64,000 bases of DNA, from contig CM068544.1 in NCBI GenBank assembly GCA_035048495.1, forward strand, positions 14,068,138 to 14,132,137, given 5' to 3'. The translations under genes and the position numbers were made by a program. Positions 55,286 through 64,000 of the stretch are shown in pieces. Below the pieces are notes generated by a model that worked only from the letters and a program-made list of their open reading frames with translations, was not told where the DNA came from and searched no databases. The DNA is from Euptelea pleiosperma (taxonomy: Eukaryota; Streptophyta; Magnoliopsida; Ranunculales; Eupteleaceae). Numbering within the stretch: the first letter of the stretch is position 1; every line of letters starts with the position of its first letter.

Positions 55286-57127
55286 CTATCCTATCCCTTG
55301 TCTAGGTATACCTGTGTAGAACAGGTCTTTCTCAGTGTAGATTGAGATAAGGGCATTGAGCTCTCTGAGCAGCCCGACAAAAGCACGGAGTTGATCTGGG
55401 AGGGATCGAAGCTTCTCAGTAAAGATTGAGAGGAGAGTAGGAGTGGGTTCTCTGAGCAGACCCGCAAAAACATTTAGTTCAGCGGGGAGGGATAGAAGCT
55501 TCTCAGTAAAGACTGAGAGGAGAGTAGGAGTGGGTTCTCTGACCGTGGTTAGCAGAGCCGCAAACTCATTGAGTTTTGCGGGAATGTATCTGAATGGAGC
55601 AGACTCCTGCAGATCAGTAATACCAGAAATGTTGGACTCCGAGATGAAGTCAGACTCACAGTGTTCATGACACTTGGATAATTTATCTTCGGGAGAGTCC
55701 TGAATTAGACTCTCTACGGCACACGGGTCATCGATAATATCGACGTAGGGTGACATGTGAAAACTGTTGACCTCTTTCTCGATGTTTACTAATGTGATAG
55801 GGATGTTCCAATCCCTGCACTCAATATGTTCCTCCTGGGTGGAGATCGGTAGGTCCAGGATAGCGGGAGGCCCATTTTCTAGACACGGCTCTACAGTGGG
55901 AATGTCTGCAACCAGTGCAGAGGTAGAATCATCAAAGATAGATATGGAACTGAGTTCCTCTGTGCTCGGTTTAGAAGTTGGTGCTGTTAAGGGCACCATA
56001 GATGGAGACATGGGTTCATCACTATTATGGCTCACTCCAAGGGAGGTGGGGGGGAACGGTAGATCTAGCATAGTTGGGATCCTACGATCGAGACACAGCT
56101 CAGTGTCATGAAGATTGATATCAGGGTCAGCAGAGGTAGAGTGAGAAATAGGTTGCTCTGAGGTAGGTTCAAGATTTGGTGCTGTTAAAGGCACCGAATT
56201 AGGATACACTGGTTCCTCAATAATCAGGCTTGATCTAGGAGTGGTAACAACTTCTATTTCATCCTGGCAATTCTGGTCCTTGGTCCAATTGTGCGACTCC
56301 TCATTATAGACAGTGGCCATATCATTCTCCTCAGGATAAGCTACTGGTGGGCTAGTGAAGTTGACTTCCTCTCTCTCATTTTCTAATTGAATTAGACGTT
56401 GCTCGAAGCTTTCTATAGATTGCTTTTGTTGGAGCTCGAGACCTTGGAAAAACTGTTGTTGCTGGGCAATGTACTGAGAGAGAAGGTCCTCTAGACCGGG
56501 TTTAGTAGCCAACGGAGGCGGTTCAGCCAAGGGGAGCTGAGGTGCGAACTCTTGATTGTAGTCCGACTGGGTATGAAAGTTGTAAGGCAGAGTGGAGTTT
56601 GGGACTAGCTGCTGACTCTGGAAATCCTGAGGGGCCCACTGTTGATCAGAATATTCATTCTGTGGATATGATGGGTACTGGGATTGCGAGTGTTGCCAGT
56701 CATACTCTCCATTGGGTTGATAGAACCCGGAAGGATAATTATCCTGCGGTAGTTGCTGCGGGAGAGCAGACTGTTCCCAACCAAAGTTATGGTGACTCCT
56801 ATTATCTGGATAATAAGTGTTGTCATAGGAGGTCTGCATTGGAGATGGAAAGGTACAGATATCTTGCTGGATAGGAGGATAATATCCTACAGGCTGGGAA
56901 TGGTACACAGGTTGGTGGACCGCGGCACGAAGGGCAGAGACTGAATTTTTAAGCTCTTGGAGTACAGAATTGTACTCCGGATCTCGGTGATTATCATACC
57001 CTGTAGAAGTGTGCGAGACTGGAGTATCATGATGATACTCAAAATTGTCATACCATTGTTGATAGTGATCACCTCGATTCTCACATAAACTGTAGTAGGT
57101 CTCATACAGAGGCCGTTCATCTGCCAT
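55286..57127 (-). CDS. 613-residue Gag/Pol-derived ORF without catalytic domains
   Basis: An intact frame from ATG to stop. The start MADERPLYET matches Gag of B at MAVERPLIET. The Gag core and zinc knuckle are missing; residues 51-70 (SVLQELKNSVSALRAAV) match the Gag segment before B's zinc knuckle, 81-190 the Gln/Asn/Tyr/Pro-rich tail, 195-255 the FAPQLPL and GLEDLL coiled-coil-like region, and 285-297 the NCQDEIEVVTTPRS spacer. The protease active-site region is absent; only its edge remains (RRIPTMLDLPF for B's RIPIILGRPF). Residues 437-520 match the protease-RT spacer (ECRDWNI, CAVESLIQDSPED). Two expansions are unique to J: a duplicated block (312-357 and 378-428) and three 29-residue repeats from 530, 559 and 588 (REPTPTLLSVFTEKL). 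Function unknown; it could be a Gag-interacting protein, or simply an undecayed relic. Confidence 0.8.
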   Translation of the reverse strand: MADERPLYETYYSLCENRGDHYQQWYDNFEYHHDTPVSHTSTGYDNHRDPEYNSVLQELKNSVSALRAAVHQPVYHSQPVGYYPPIQQDICTFPSPMQTSYDNTYYPDNRSHHNFGWEQSALPQQLPQDNYPSGFYQPNGEYDWQHSQSQYPSYPQNEYSDQQWAPQDFQSQQLVPNSTLPYNFHTQSDYNQEFAPQLPLAEPPPLATKPGLEDLLSQYIAQQQQFFQGLELQQKQSIESFEQRLIQLENEREEVNFTSPPVAYPEENDMATVYNEESHNWTKDQNCQDEIEVVTTPRSSLIIEEPVYPNSVPLTAPNLEPTSEQPISHSTSADPDINLHDTELCLDRRIPTMLDLPFPPTSLGVSHNSDEPMSPSMVPLTAPTSKPSTEELSSISIFDDSTSALVADIPTVEPCLENGPPAILDLPISTQEEHIECRDWNIPITLVNIEKEVNSFHMSPYVDIIDDPCAVESLIQDSPEDKLSKCHEHCESDFISESNISGITDLQESAPFRYIPAKLNEFAALLTTVREPTPTLLSVFTEKLLSLPAELNVFAGLLREPTPTLLSIFTEKLRSLPDQLRAFVGLLRELNALISIYTEKDLFYTGIPRQGIG

Positions 57128-58922
57128 TAGAGGCGATAGAGGGGGGGGTGGACTAACTCTCAGATCGAGTCAGTAAAAGGTGAGGACAGGTCCAACTGGG
57201 CTTCTACTTGAAAAAGCAAGCCCAAGATTTGGCAAAAAGTTGCCAAAAGGAGACACTGGAGTGGTGATCCTAAATGATGCACACCAAGCATAGATAATCC
57301 TATTCTAAACAATCAGTATATATTTTAGGCATTATCTTGTTAGTTTAGGGCTAGAGTAGATTATGACAGTGGGCGGACCACTGGTTTATCTTTTAGTCGC
57401 CGGACTAACTGTTTGCACTCAGAGGTTCTCACCAGGCTACACTCTTCAGAGCGAATCCTTTAGTACTAACTCTAGTTAACAACAAGGCAATCCGAAGCCT
57501 AGACAGACGTGCGGCACAATGGCTGTCTTAAGTACGTCCCAGACTAACCGGATTGGTCAAGTGTATAAGAAGAGTGTTCCCTCGGGTTAAGCTAGGGTTG
57601 GTGCGTGTTCCTAGTCCACACGCAACTAACCGCCGAATAGTCCAAGATGCCACGTCGAGCTCAGTGTACTTGAGTAGCAGGGACTTATGAGTGTGTTAGA
57701 CAACAGGGACCTGCGCTCGTGGTCTTATTTCAATTGGATGTTAAGCGGGTTCGCTTTGTGTGGATTTTTCCTCGAACACCGGGCTAATTGGCTCTACTTC
57801 TTGATTCTTTTTAATTAAATGTAGCCTTGGGATCAAATCAGTTGGAATGATGAGGTGGGTGATGAAATCCCACCAGTTTCAATTTGGAGCTGGGGCTGCT
57901 CTCTTAGAGTTGATTGATTAACGGCCACGCCACGCAAGTCGAATAATATGTATGCGAAAGCAAATAGACAAGCGGCAATGATTCACCCAAATTGCTCTGT
58001 ATCGCACTCAAGGCGAGGATAGGGACTTACCTCCCGTGGGCCACGCCACGGGGTCGCCTCCGTGGGTTAGGGAGGGGTATCCTAATGGGCTTGGGCCCGA
58101 CTCCACCTCTTTGAGCTTTCGCTCCCTACCCACACTGGATCGTGTTCCTGCAGAAAAGTTAGATCGCACGGTCTAGGTATTCGGGATTCTATTTGGAAGA
58201 TCCTTGCCTTTTTAGGGTTCACAGAACAAGCACTGGATTTAGGCAAATTTTTGAATTAATTTCCAAATTCGAGATGGGTTAAAATTGAGGAATTCCCAAA
58301 TTGGAAAATACCTAGATTGGAAAGTTTTCCGAACTATGGAGATCTTCCAAGAAAGATTTGATTGCGAGATCCCTTATAATTTTGGGAAATTTCCCAAAAT
58401 TGAAATTCTGCTAGATTTGGGGTGTTTCCTTTTGCAGACTTTTCCAAATTCAGAAGATTTCTAAAGATAGAAATTCTTCTAAAGAGGAAACTTCTAAGAG
58501 GGGAAACCCTAATAAAGCAGAGTTTCAAGATTTTGGAATCTTTCCAAAAATCGCAAATCTTTGATTGGTGATTTCTAAAAATCTACAGAATATAAAACCC
58601 TAATTTTTTTGAATTTTGAATTTTTATTTTTTTGGTAATTTTCACTTAATCTAGGGTTTCTAAAAAACCTTAGAACAAGATCTAGCAGTTATATGGAAAG
58701 CAGTAAAATTCCTAAATTATTACAAATTGCACTCGGCCTTCCGAGGCATTAAAAATAGTAATTTAAAAACTGCTAAAAATCACTAAAAATAAAAAAAAAT
58801 AGAAAGTTTCCCGAAAAGGTCGGGCTGTCCAAATTGAGCAGCTTTCCGCTTCAGCAACTTTCCAATTCCGTCTTTACGTCCTTTTTCGCACTCCCGTCAA
58901 CCCGAGCGGCAGCGGCGCCATT
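57128..58922 (-). other. J leader and primer-binding site
   Basis: In J orientation: PBS at 58920-58902 (TGGCGCCGCTGCCGCTCGG), two bases after the LTR; a CTAGG-type hairpin with a mismatch near 58650-58672; variable A/T-rich sequence; the conserved block at about 58165-57355; then TTTGGCAACTTTTTGCCAAA near 57230 shortly before the ORF. No competing ORF. Confidence 0.8.
58025..58033 (-). promoter_or_regulatory. Splice-donor-like GAGGTAAGT in J leader
   Basis: Minus-strand GAGGTAAGT, with GT complementary to 58029-58030, in the same context as A and B. A CATCATTTAG acceptor candidate lies near 57270. Confidence 0.45.
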
Positions 58923-60599
58923 TGGAAATAGGGCTTTTCCGCGTCGTTGGTTACGGAAACCCTAACTTCAACACATTTTTAATTAATCCGAGACTTTTAA
59001 CCTGTAGAATGAGCAATTTTGCACAGTGGCTTGTGTCGGATGTCGATCCGCACTCGGGATTAGTCGGATTAGCGCGAATAAGAACATAAAATGACGGGAA
59101 ATTTGCAGAGAATGGAACATAATATTATTCAAATCAACTTCATTCAATCAAAATTGTCTTTTACAGCAAAAATCTAACAAAATAACTAAACTAGAAAGCA
59201 TTTTAATAAGAGAGGGATGTAGAGAGAGAAAGAGGTTTTGAGAGAGAGAAACTAGAGAGAGAAAGTTAGGGAAATATTAAAGAAGAGAGAGAGAAAGTGG
59301 TAGAAGAAGAGAGAAAATTGGAGTTTTTAGAGAGAGATTGAGAGAAAATGAGAAGAAGAAGTTATTCTAGAGAGAGAAAAAGGAAGAAAGCAAGAGAGAA
59401 AAAGAGAAAGGAAAAGGTTAGAGAGAGAGAAGGCTTACCATGATTCACATCCCTTGAAAAAGTGCATCGTGGTGCAACTAGGCAGCAAGCGAGGGCAAGA
59501 GAGTGGAGAGAGGATGGTCAACAGATGGTGAGGAAGACGATCTCAAGCCCAGTAAGATGGGCATGCACTTTCAGGCGGGTTGGAGATTGTTGTCCGGTGA
59601 AGATGCAGGTTGAAGCTCCACGGTGTGTGCATGAGGAGTAGCTATTGAAGTCCCAGAAAGTTGCTGTTGATGGACAGATGGTGGGCCAATGACGATGGTA
59701 CAGCGTTGGATCTCAACAGGTTATCTGTTTTAGCCAACACGTTGAGGAGCTGGGGTGAGAAGACGATTCTCTACCTTGAGAGAACCACTGTTGGACGGTA
59801 GGTGAAGGAGCAATGGCGGTGATATGATGGAGTTGCTACACCTTCACCGTGCAACAACCGTAAAGAAAGAGAGATTCGACCAAGTGGCTGTGAAGTTGCA
59901 GACTTCGATCTGCTGGTGGTTCTCGCCGGAGAAGATGAAGAAAATCACCAAGTTGGAGGTGCTCATGGTCAATCTTAATGGTGAGGGGCTGGTTTTGATC
60001 GGATGTGCACGGAGCACACGATCAGGGAGTGGTGGAGCATTCTTGTAGATGACTGATCGTGAGAAATCACGATGCTGCATGGAGGAGGCGGACCAGTCCG
60101 ATCTAGTTGAGGGCGGTGTTTACATGCTGGTTCCAGCGGTGGTGGCTGGCGCATCAAGGGAACACGGCTGGAGAAGAAGAAGGAACAGGAGGAGAAGGTG
60201 CGGCGCAGGCAGAAGAGAAGGGCGAAGATGCTGCAGGCAGTAGTGAAGGGCGGAGATGTTGCATGCAGGTTCAGGCGGTGTGCACAGGTGGAGGTTGTTG
60301 CTGGACGTTTCCAGCAACAATGAAGAAGATGGTGGTCGTGAAGAGGTGAGGATCTGCACCTGTGGAGGGCGGTGGCGCAGGCGAGCGGAGAAGAAGGCGG
60401 TCTGGAGGGCGGTCGCGCAGGTGGGTTGAAAAGGGCGAACTAGTCCGGCGAGCACGCTGGTTGCTTGCCGGAGTTGTTGGAAGGGGCGGTAGAGAAGGGA
60501 GAATCCGCCAGAGAACACACGCGCAGGTGGGGAGAAGAAGAAGAAGCGGAAGAAGAAGAAGAAGAAGAAGAAGAAGAAGAATAAGAAGAAGGAAGAGAA

Positions 60600-60631
<32 letters not shown>

Positions 60632-61900
60632 AAGAGGAGGAGGAAGAGGCGCTCCACTCACTCGCCGGAGGAACCCGCCGGATTCGTGGAAGAGAAGAAG
60701 AAAAAGATGAAGAAGATGAAGAAGAGGAGGAAGAGAAGGAAGAAAAAGAAGGAGAAGAAGGAGGGGAAAACCTCGGGAATGGTTTTGGAGAAGGAGAGGA
60801 GGAGAGGGGAGAGGGATTAGGGTTCGAACGAACCCCTATCCTTCTCTTTTTAAAGCTCCCTATTTCCTTTAATGGAAATAGGGTATTTTTTGAAAATAAA
60901 AATATGAAAAAAATATTTTATTTATTTATTTTTTTTTAAGTAAAAATCTACTTTTCTATGGGGAATCTCCCCAATTAGTGGACCCCCCATTTAATTAAAA
61001 TTATTTTGAAATTCGCAGGGTCCACTAACTGGTCGGACAGCGGGTCGATGAAGATGGGCCCGGCTATTGGCCCACATGGATTGATGATGTCCATCGTCTC
61101 ACAAGATGATGTGATAGACAGTCTGATGGCGATTGGATGGATGGTGACTTGATTGGGACTCAGATTGGTAGATCGACGGATCTAGAGAGATCCAACGGTC
61201 CGATTGAAGATCCAATGGTCCGATGGAAGATCCAACGGTCAGAAAGCTAAGGGAGATGAGATAGAGTCGATGGACAGGAGTTCTGGGGTTAGGTCAGTAG
61301 ATTCGAGGACCGAGAGATGAAGAGAGAGAGAGAATAAGGAGAGATGACTGAGAAAGTATCAGAAAATAGAGAGAAAAGCACTGGCGGAGGGTCTGGAACC
61401 CTGGTCTTCACTGTGACCATCCTCACGCTTCTCCAGTAGAGTCGACCATCATTCTTTGCTAACTCATGTGGCTTTAAACGCTTTGGTCCGTCTCTTGGTC
61501 ATTGGCTCTCCTACTCTCTTCGTTCTTTGGGCCGGCTTTTTGGTCCTCTTATTCAGCCCATATTTGGCCCATATCTTCTAGTCATAGCATGTGGGCTTTT
61601 TAAGCTTTGATAATGGGCTTTCATGATCGATTTGGGCCCACAAGTCTCGAGAATCGTCCCATCGGGGTTTCCTACGACAGAAGAAGCACGTAATGAGACT
61701 TTATCAGAACGGCTTAATATTTAGACTTCCGAAAATGTGTTTAATGCATGCAAATATACCATTTCGTCCAGAAAAGTGTGTTCTACGCAACAGAAGAGAC
61801 TATTACGTAGAAAAGTAGATAAATATAGCATTTTACGTAGGAGAATGCAATAACGCTAAAAGGATAATTGCTTAAAATAAGCACTTTTGAGTGAATATCA
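58923..61900 (-). mobile_element. J 5' LTR
   Basis: Starts TGGAAATAGGGC (its partner has TGAAAATAGGGC) and ends GAATATCA. Same architecture as the 3' LTR, with a shorter GAA tract. Confidence 0.95.
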
Positions 61901-62235
61901 GAGCTCTAGACGAGTTGCAGGTCGGCTGGGGGAGATGAGGAGAGGGAGGCGATGCAGTGCTGTGGGCGGTGTTGTTGCTACTAACGTGAAAAGGTAGGTG
62001 GCTGGCGGTGCAAGGGGGGCTGTTCCGACCCCAAAGGAGAATGATGGCTTGAAGATGGAGGCTGAGGCAGTAGTGTTGAAAGCTGTGGAGAAGAGATGGG
62101 GGAGAGGAGATGACAGGTGGGTTTTCTCCCTCAATGGTGGAGCGGCTTAGGCATGGAGATGAGAGAGGCTGACGACTAGGGTTTTGTAAGGAGATGGAAT
62201 GGGAGGGAAGGGACGGTAAAGGCTGCTGCCTCCTC

Positions 62236-62243
62236 CTTATATA
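62236..62243 (-). promoter_or_regulatory. TATA box of LTR Q
   Basis: TATATAAG on the minus strand, followed downstream by AAAACCCTAG near 62180, the same order as in other copies. Confidence 0.6.
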
Positions 62244-62846
62244 GGAACCGTTAGGTTTCCTCAACGTTCTTCTATTTTTTTGGTAGGAACCGTGGGTTCC
62301 TATAATAGAAACCCACAGTTTCTAAAACTTTTCCTCCTCTTTCTAATGGTAGAATCGTGGGTTCCTAGATTTAGAAACCCACAATTTCTAAAAAAATGCA
62401 AATGCCACCCCTTTTTGAAAAGATTGAGAAAACATTCCTTTTTCTTGAAAAATGCTTTGATTCTTAAAAATTCTTTTTCAAAATTCTCTTCTTTCCTTCT
62501 TTAGCAGCTATTTCCTGTTTATGCCAGGCATATGGGTCCCACCGAGTGGCTGGGCCGTGGGTAATGGGTTCGCCCTTTGGCCCATGTGATAAAATGGTGA
62601 TGGCCACGAGATTCTAAGATAATGTGATGGATGATCAAGTGAATTTTCAATGATCGGATGGTAGAAGTGATTGGCGATGATCAGGTAGATCATCGGATGG
62701 TGGAGATGGGCCAAGGTAGGCTGTAGAATTGAGTGATCGAGGAATGAGAAAGGATCGGATGATTTGGATTGTGAGTAGAAAGAGAATGAAGATTTAGAGA
62801 GAGGAGAGAGAAAATATTACAAAATAAAGAGAAAATGCTCTAAGAG

Positions 62847-62901
62847 GGTCTTGAAGCCTGGTCTTTGACTTGGTCTTCTGCATGCTTCACCAACTGAGCA
62901 A
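62847..62901 (-). other. tRNA-like A box/B box region in Q
   Basis: Minus strand: TTGCTCAGTTGG (62901-62890) is very close to a tRNA A box and is followed 31 nt later by GGCTTCAAGACC (62858-62847), B-box-like with one base off. GCT..AGC could pair as a D arm. No acceptor stem. This is the best-preserved copy. Confidence 0.55.
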
Positions 62902-63348
62902 GCACTCGCCTTGTATTGGTATATAAGCTTTAATTTCCTTAGTCTCTTCTTTGAGGGCTTGTGTATCCTTCTCTCTTGGTCGTCCCTCGATTCTTTTGAC
63001 TCGGTGGCTCTTCCCGTCTTTGGCCTATATCTTCTCATCTTCAGCTTGTTGGCTCTTGAACTTTGATCCTAGGTTCTGGAAGTTGACTGTGGGCCCGCGT
63101 TCCATCAAAATTGCCCGATTATTGCTCCTACGATAGAAAAAATCGCGTAATGAGAATGACTTCGCATGTGGGTCAAATAAATGCGTATGAATGCATGCGA
63201 ATATACCATTTTAACTAGAAAAGTGTGTTCTACGGAATGAGAGAAGCTCTGACGTAGAAATGTTGATAAAAAATGTAGTTTTACGTAGAAGAGTGTGACA
63301 ATGCTAGAAGGATAATTACTTAAAATAAGCACTTTTGAGCGAATATCA

Positions 63349-63630
63349 CAATCCCCAACCAGCATATTGCCTATCCTTGGCAATTAGTGCGAAATGCATG
63401 AGCTCAGAAGGGTCTAGTACATGCCAAAAACTTGTTCTCATTACTCAGAAAAACTCCGTTTTGTCAGTTCATTTCAAGGGTGAAAGTGATCATTCAGGAG
63501 TTAGAACTTAGTCAGTAAAATGTAGCACATTTACTTGTGGACATTTGAACGAAAGATTACTCAGACTCAGCGTGTGTGTGTGCTCAACATCATCCCTATC
63601 TGGTAGTTAGATTCTCTGATCACCTACAAG
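63349..63630 (-). mobile_element. Q internal region, 3' end
   Basis: On the minus strand it reads into the LTR as GGTTGGGGATTG, the polypurine tract, preceded by sequence related to the last 300 bp of the internal regions of A, B and J. So Q is a 3' LTR with an internal region continuing to the right, not a solo LTR. Confidence 0.8.
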
Positions 63631-64000
63631 CACTACAACAAATAACACTTATTATGGCATTCGAAAAACGCCATAATTGACTACTTATGGGGTTCATCGA
63701 ATGTCATAAAAAACGCCGTAAAAGGCTATGCCATGCTTTTCTGAGTTAAGCAATGGCATTCATTGCACGCCATAAATTAACGGCGTTCTATAAACGCCAT
63801 AACGTTATAGCTTTTATGAACTCCATAAAACAAACTATAAACGCCATTGTTTTAAATACTATTCATTCAAATAACGGGCTATTGTTGACAAGCATGGCAT
63901 TTATTGAACACCATTATATTGACAACTAACTTCATGGCGTTTTAGGAAACCCTATATTTTACATTTTAGTTTTTCAATATTTCTCTCATAAATCTCTATT
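63631..64000 (+). mobile_element. CACTA-type DNA transposon, one end
   Basis: Starts CACTACAACAAATAACACTT, the terminal motif of plant CACTA (En/Spm) elements, and is followed by many copies in both directions of a subterminal motif, AACGCCATAA or its complement TTATGGCGTT (63670, 63710, 63772, 63795, 63940). The 3-bp target duplication would be AAG (63628-63630). The rest lies beyond the window, so size and transposase content are unknown. Confidence 0.75.

Larger units (their letters stand above)
50326..61900 (-). mobile_element. Non-autonomous element J with a 613-codon ORF, full length
   Basis: Flanked by GAGCT at 50321-50325 and 61901-61905; 11,575 bp. In its own orientation (minus strand) the 5' LTR is 61900-58923 (2,978 bp), then PBS, leader, one long ORF (57127-55286), 3' region, polypurine tract and 3' LTR 53327-50326 (3,002 bp). 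The LTRs differ at roughly 25 places by eye, so J is older than A. It has no Gag core, protease active site, RT, RNase H or integrase. Confidence 0.95.
61906..63348 (-). mobile_element. LTR copy Q, segment 2 (5' end of LTR)
   Basis: Resumes after J's second GAGCT and closes with GAATATCA at 63348. Assigned to Q as the innermost open LTR, giving a 1,965-bp LTR. It has a TATA box (62236), GTGGGTT/AACCCAC inverted repeats (62290-62390), a clear tRNA-like region (62847-62901) and the RY block. It is the most diverged subfamily here. Confidence 0.75.

Noticed and set aside
62847..62901. A functional tRNA gene
   Set aside because: A- and B-box-like motifs exist, but there is no acceptor stem or anticodon arm, so only a tRNA-like core is claimed.

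Overview
The window is repeat DNA from a plant nuclear genome, most likely a large-genome angiosperm. I see no host gene. The plant assignment rests on Athila-lineage Ty3/gypsy gag-pol proteins, a primer-binding site matching the 3' end of tRNA-Asp, a Ty1/copia remnant with the plant-type protease motif, and a CACTA-type transposon end. The species cannot be read from the sequence.

Nearly everything is one retrotransposon family inserted into itself. Its LTRs are long (1.7-3.4 kb), begin TGATATTCGC, end near ACCCTACTTTCA, and make 5-bp target duplications (TSDs). I letter the copies. Eight have both TSDs in the window: A (GCCAT), B (CCGCT), C (GCACG), D (ATTAC), F (ATATG), H (GAAAG), J (GAGCT) and S (ACTTC). 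C, D, F, H and S are solo LTRs; A, B and J are complete elements with two LTRs. G, L, M, I, N and Q are minus-strand LTRs entered from the left; the right ends of G, L, M, I and N are not in the window. R is a plus-strand LTR cut by the left edge.

Layout: R (1-2058) sits in a decayed copia element (2059-3760), which G also entered at 3761. G carries F, D and C. C contains B (11680-39436), B's 5' LTR contains A (12467-22243), and B's pol contains solo LTR S (29727-32393). From 41404 the nest runs L, M, I (carrying H), N, Q, J (50326-61900). Q's LTR closes at 63348 and its internal region is entered by a CACTA end at 63631.

The three complete elements form a series. B encodes Gag, protease, RT, RNase H and integrase; its gag-pol frame is broken only by one TAG and by S. 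J keeps the leader and 3' region but replaces gag-pol with one intact 613-codon ORF, built from Gag C-terminal and protease/RT-spacer sequence with new internal duplications and no catalytic domain. A keeps leader and 3' region, has only scraps of a J-type ORF, and has nearly identical LTRs (two differences seen in 2,777 bp), so it inserted recently. The natural reading is that A and J are non-autonomous partners moved in trans by B-like elements. Shared sequences that could serve this are a leader of about 500 bp with a strong splice-donor match, two 3' hairpins (one with a compensatory change), and LTR-internal palindromes, tRNA-like A/B boxes and an RY motif.
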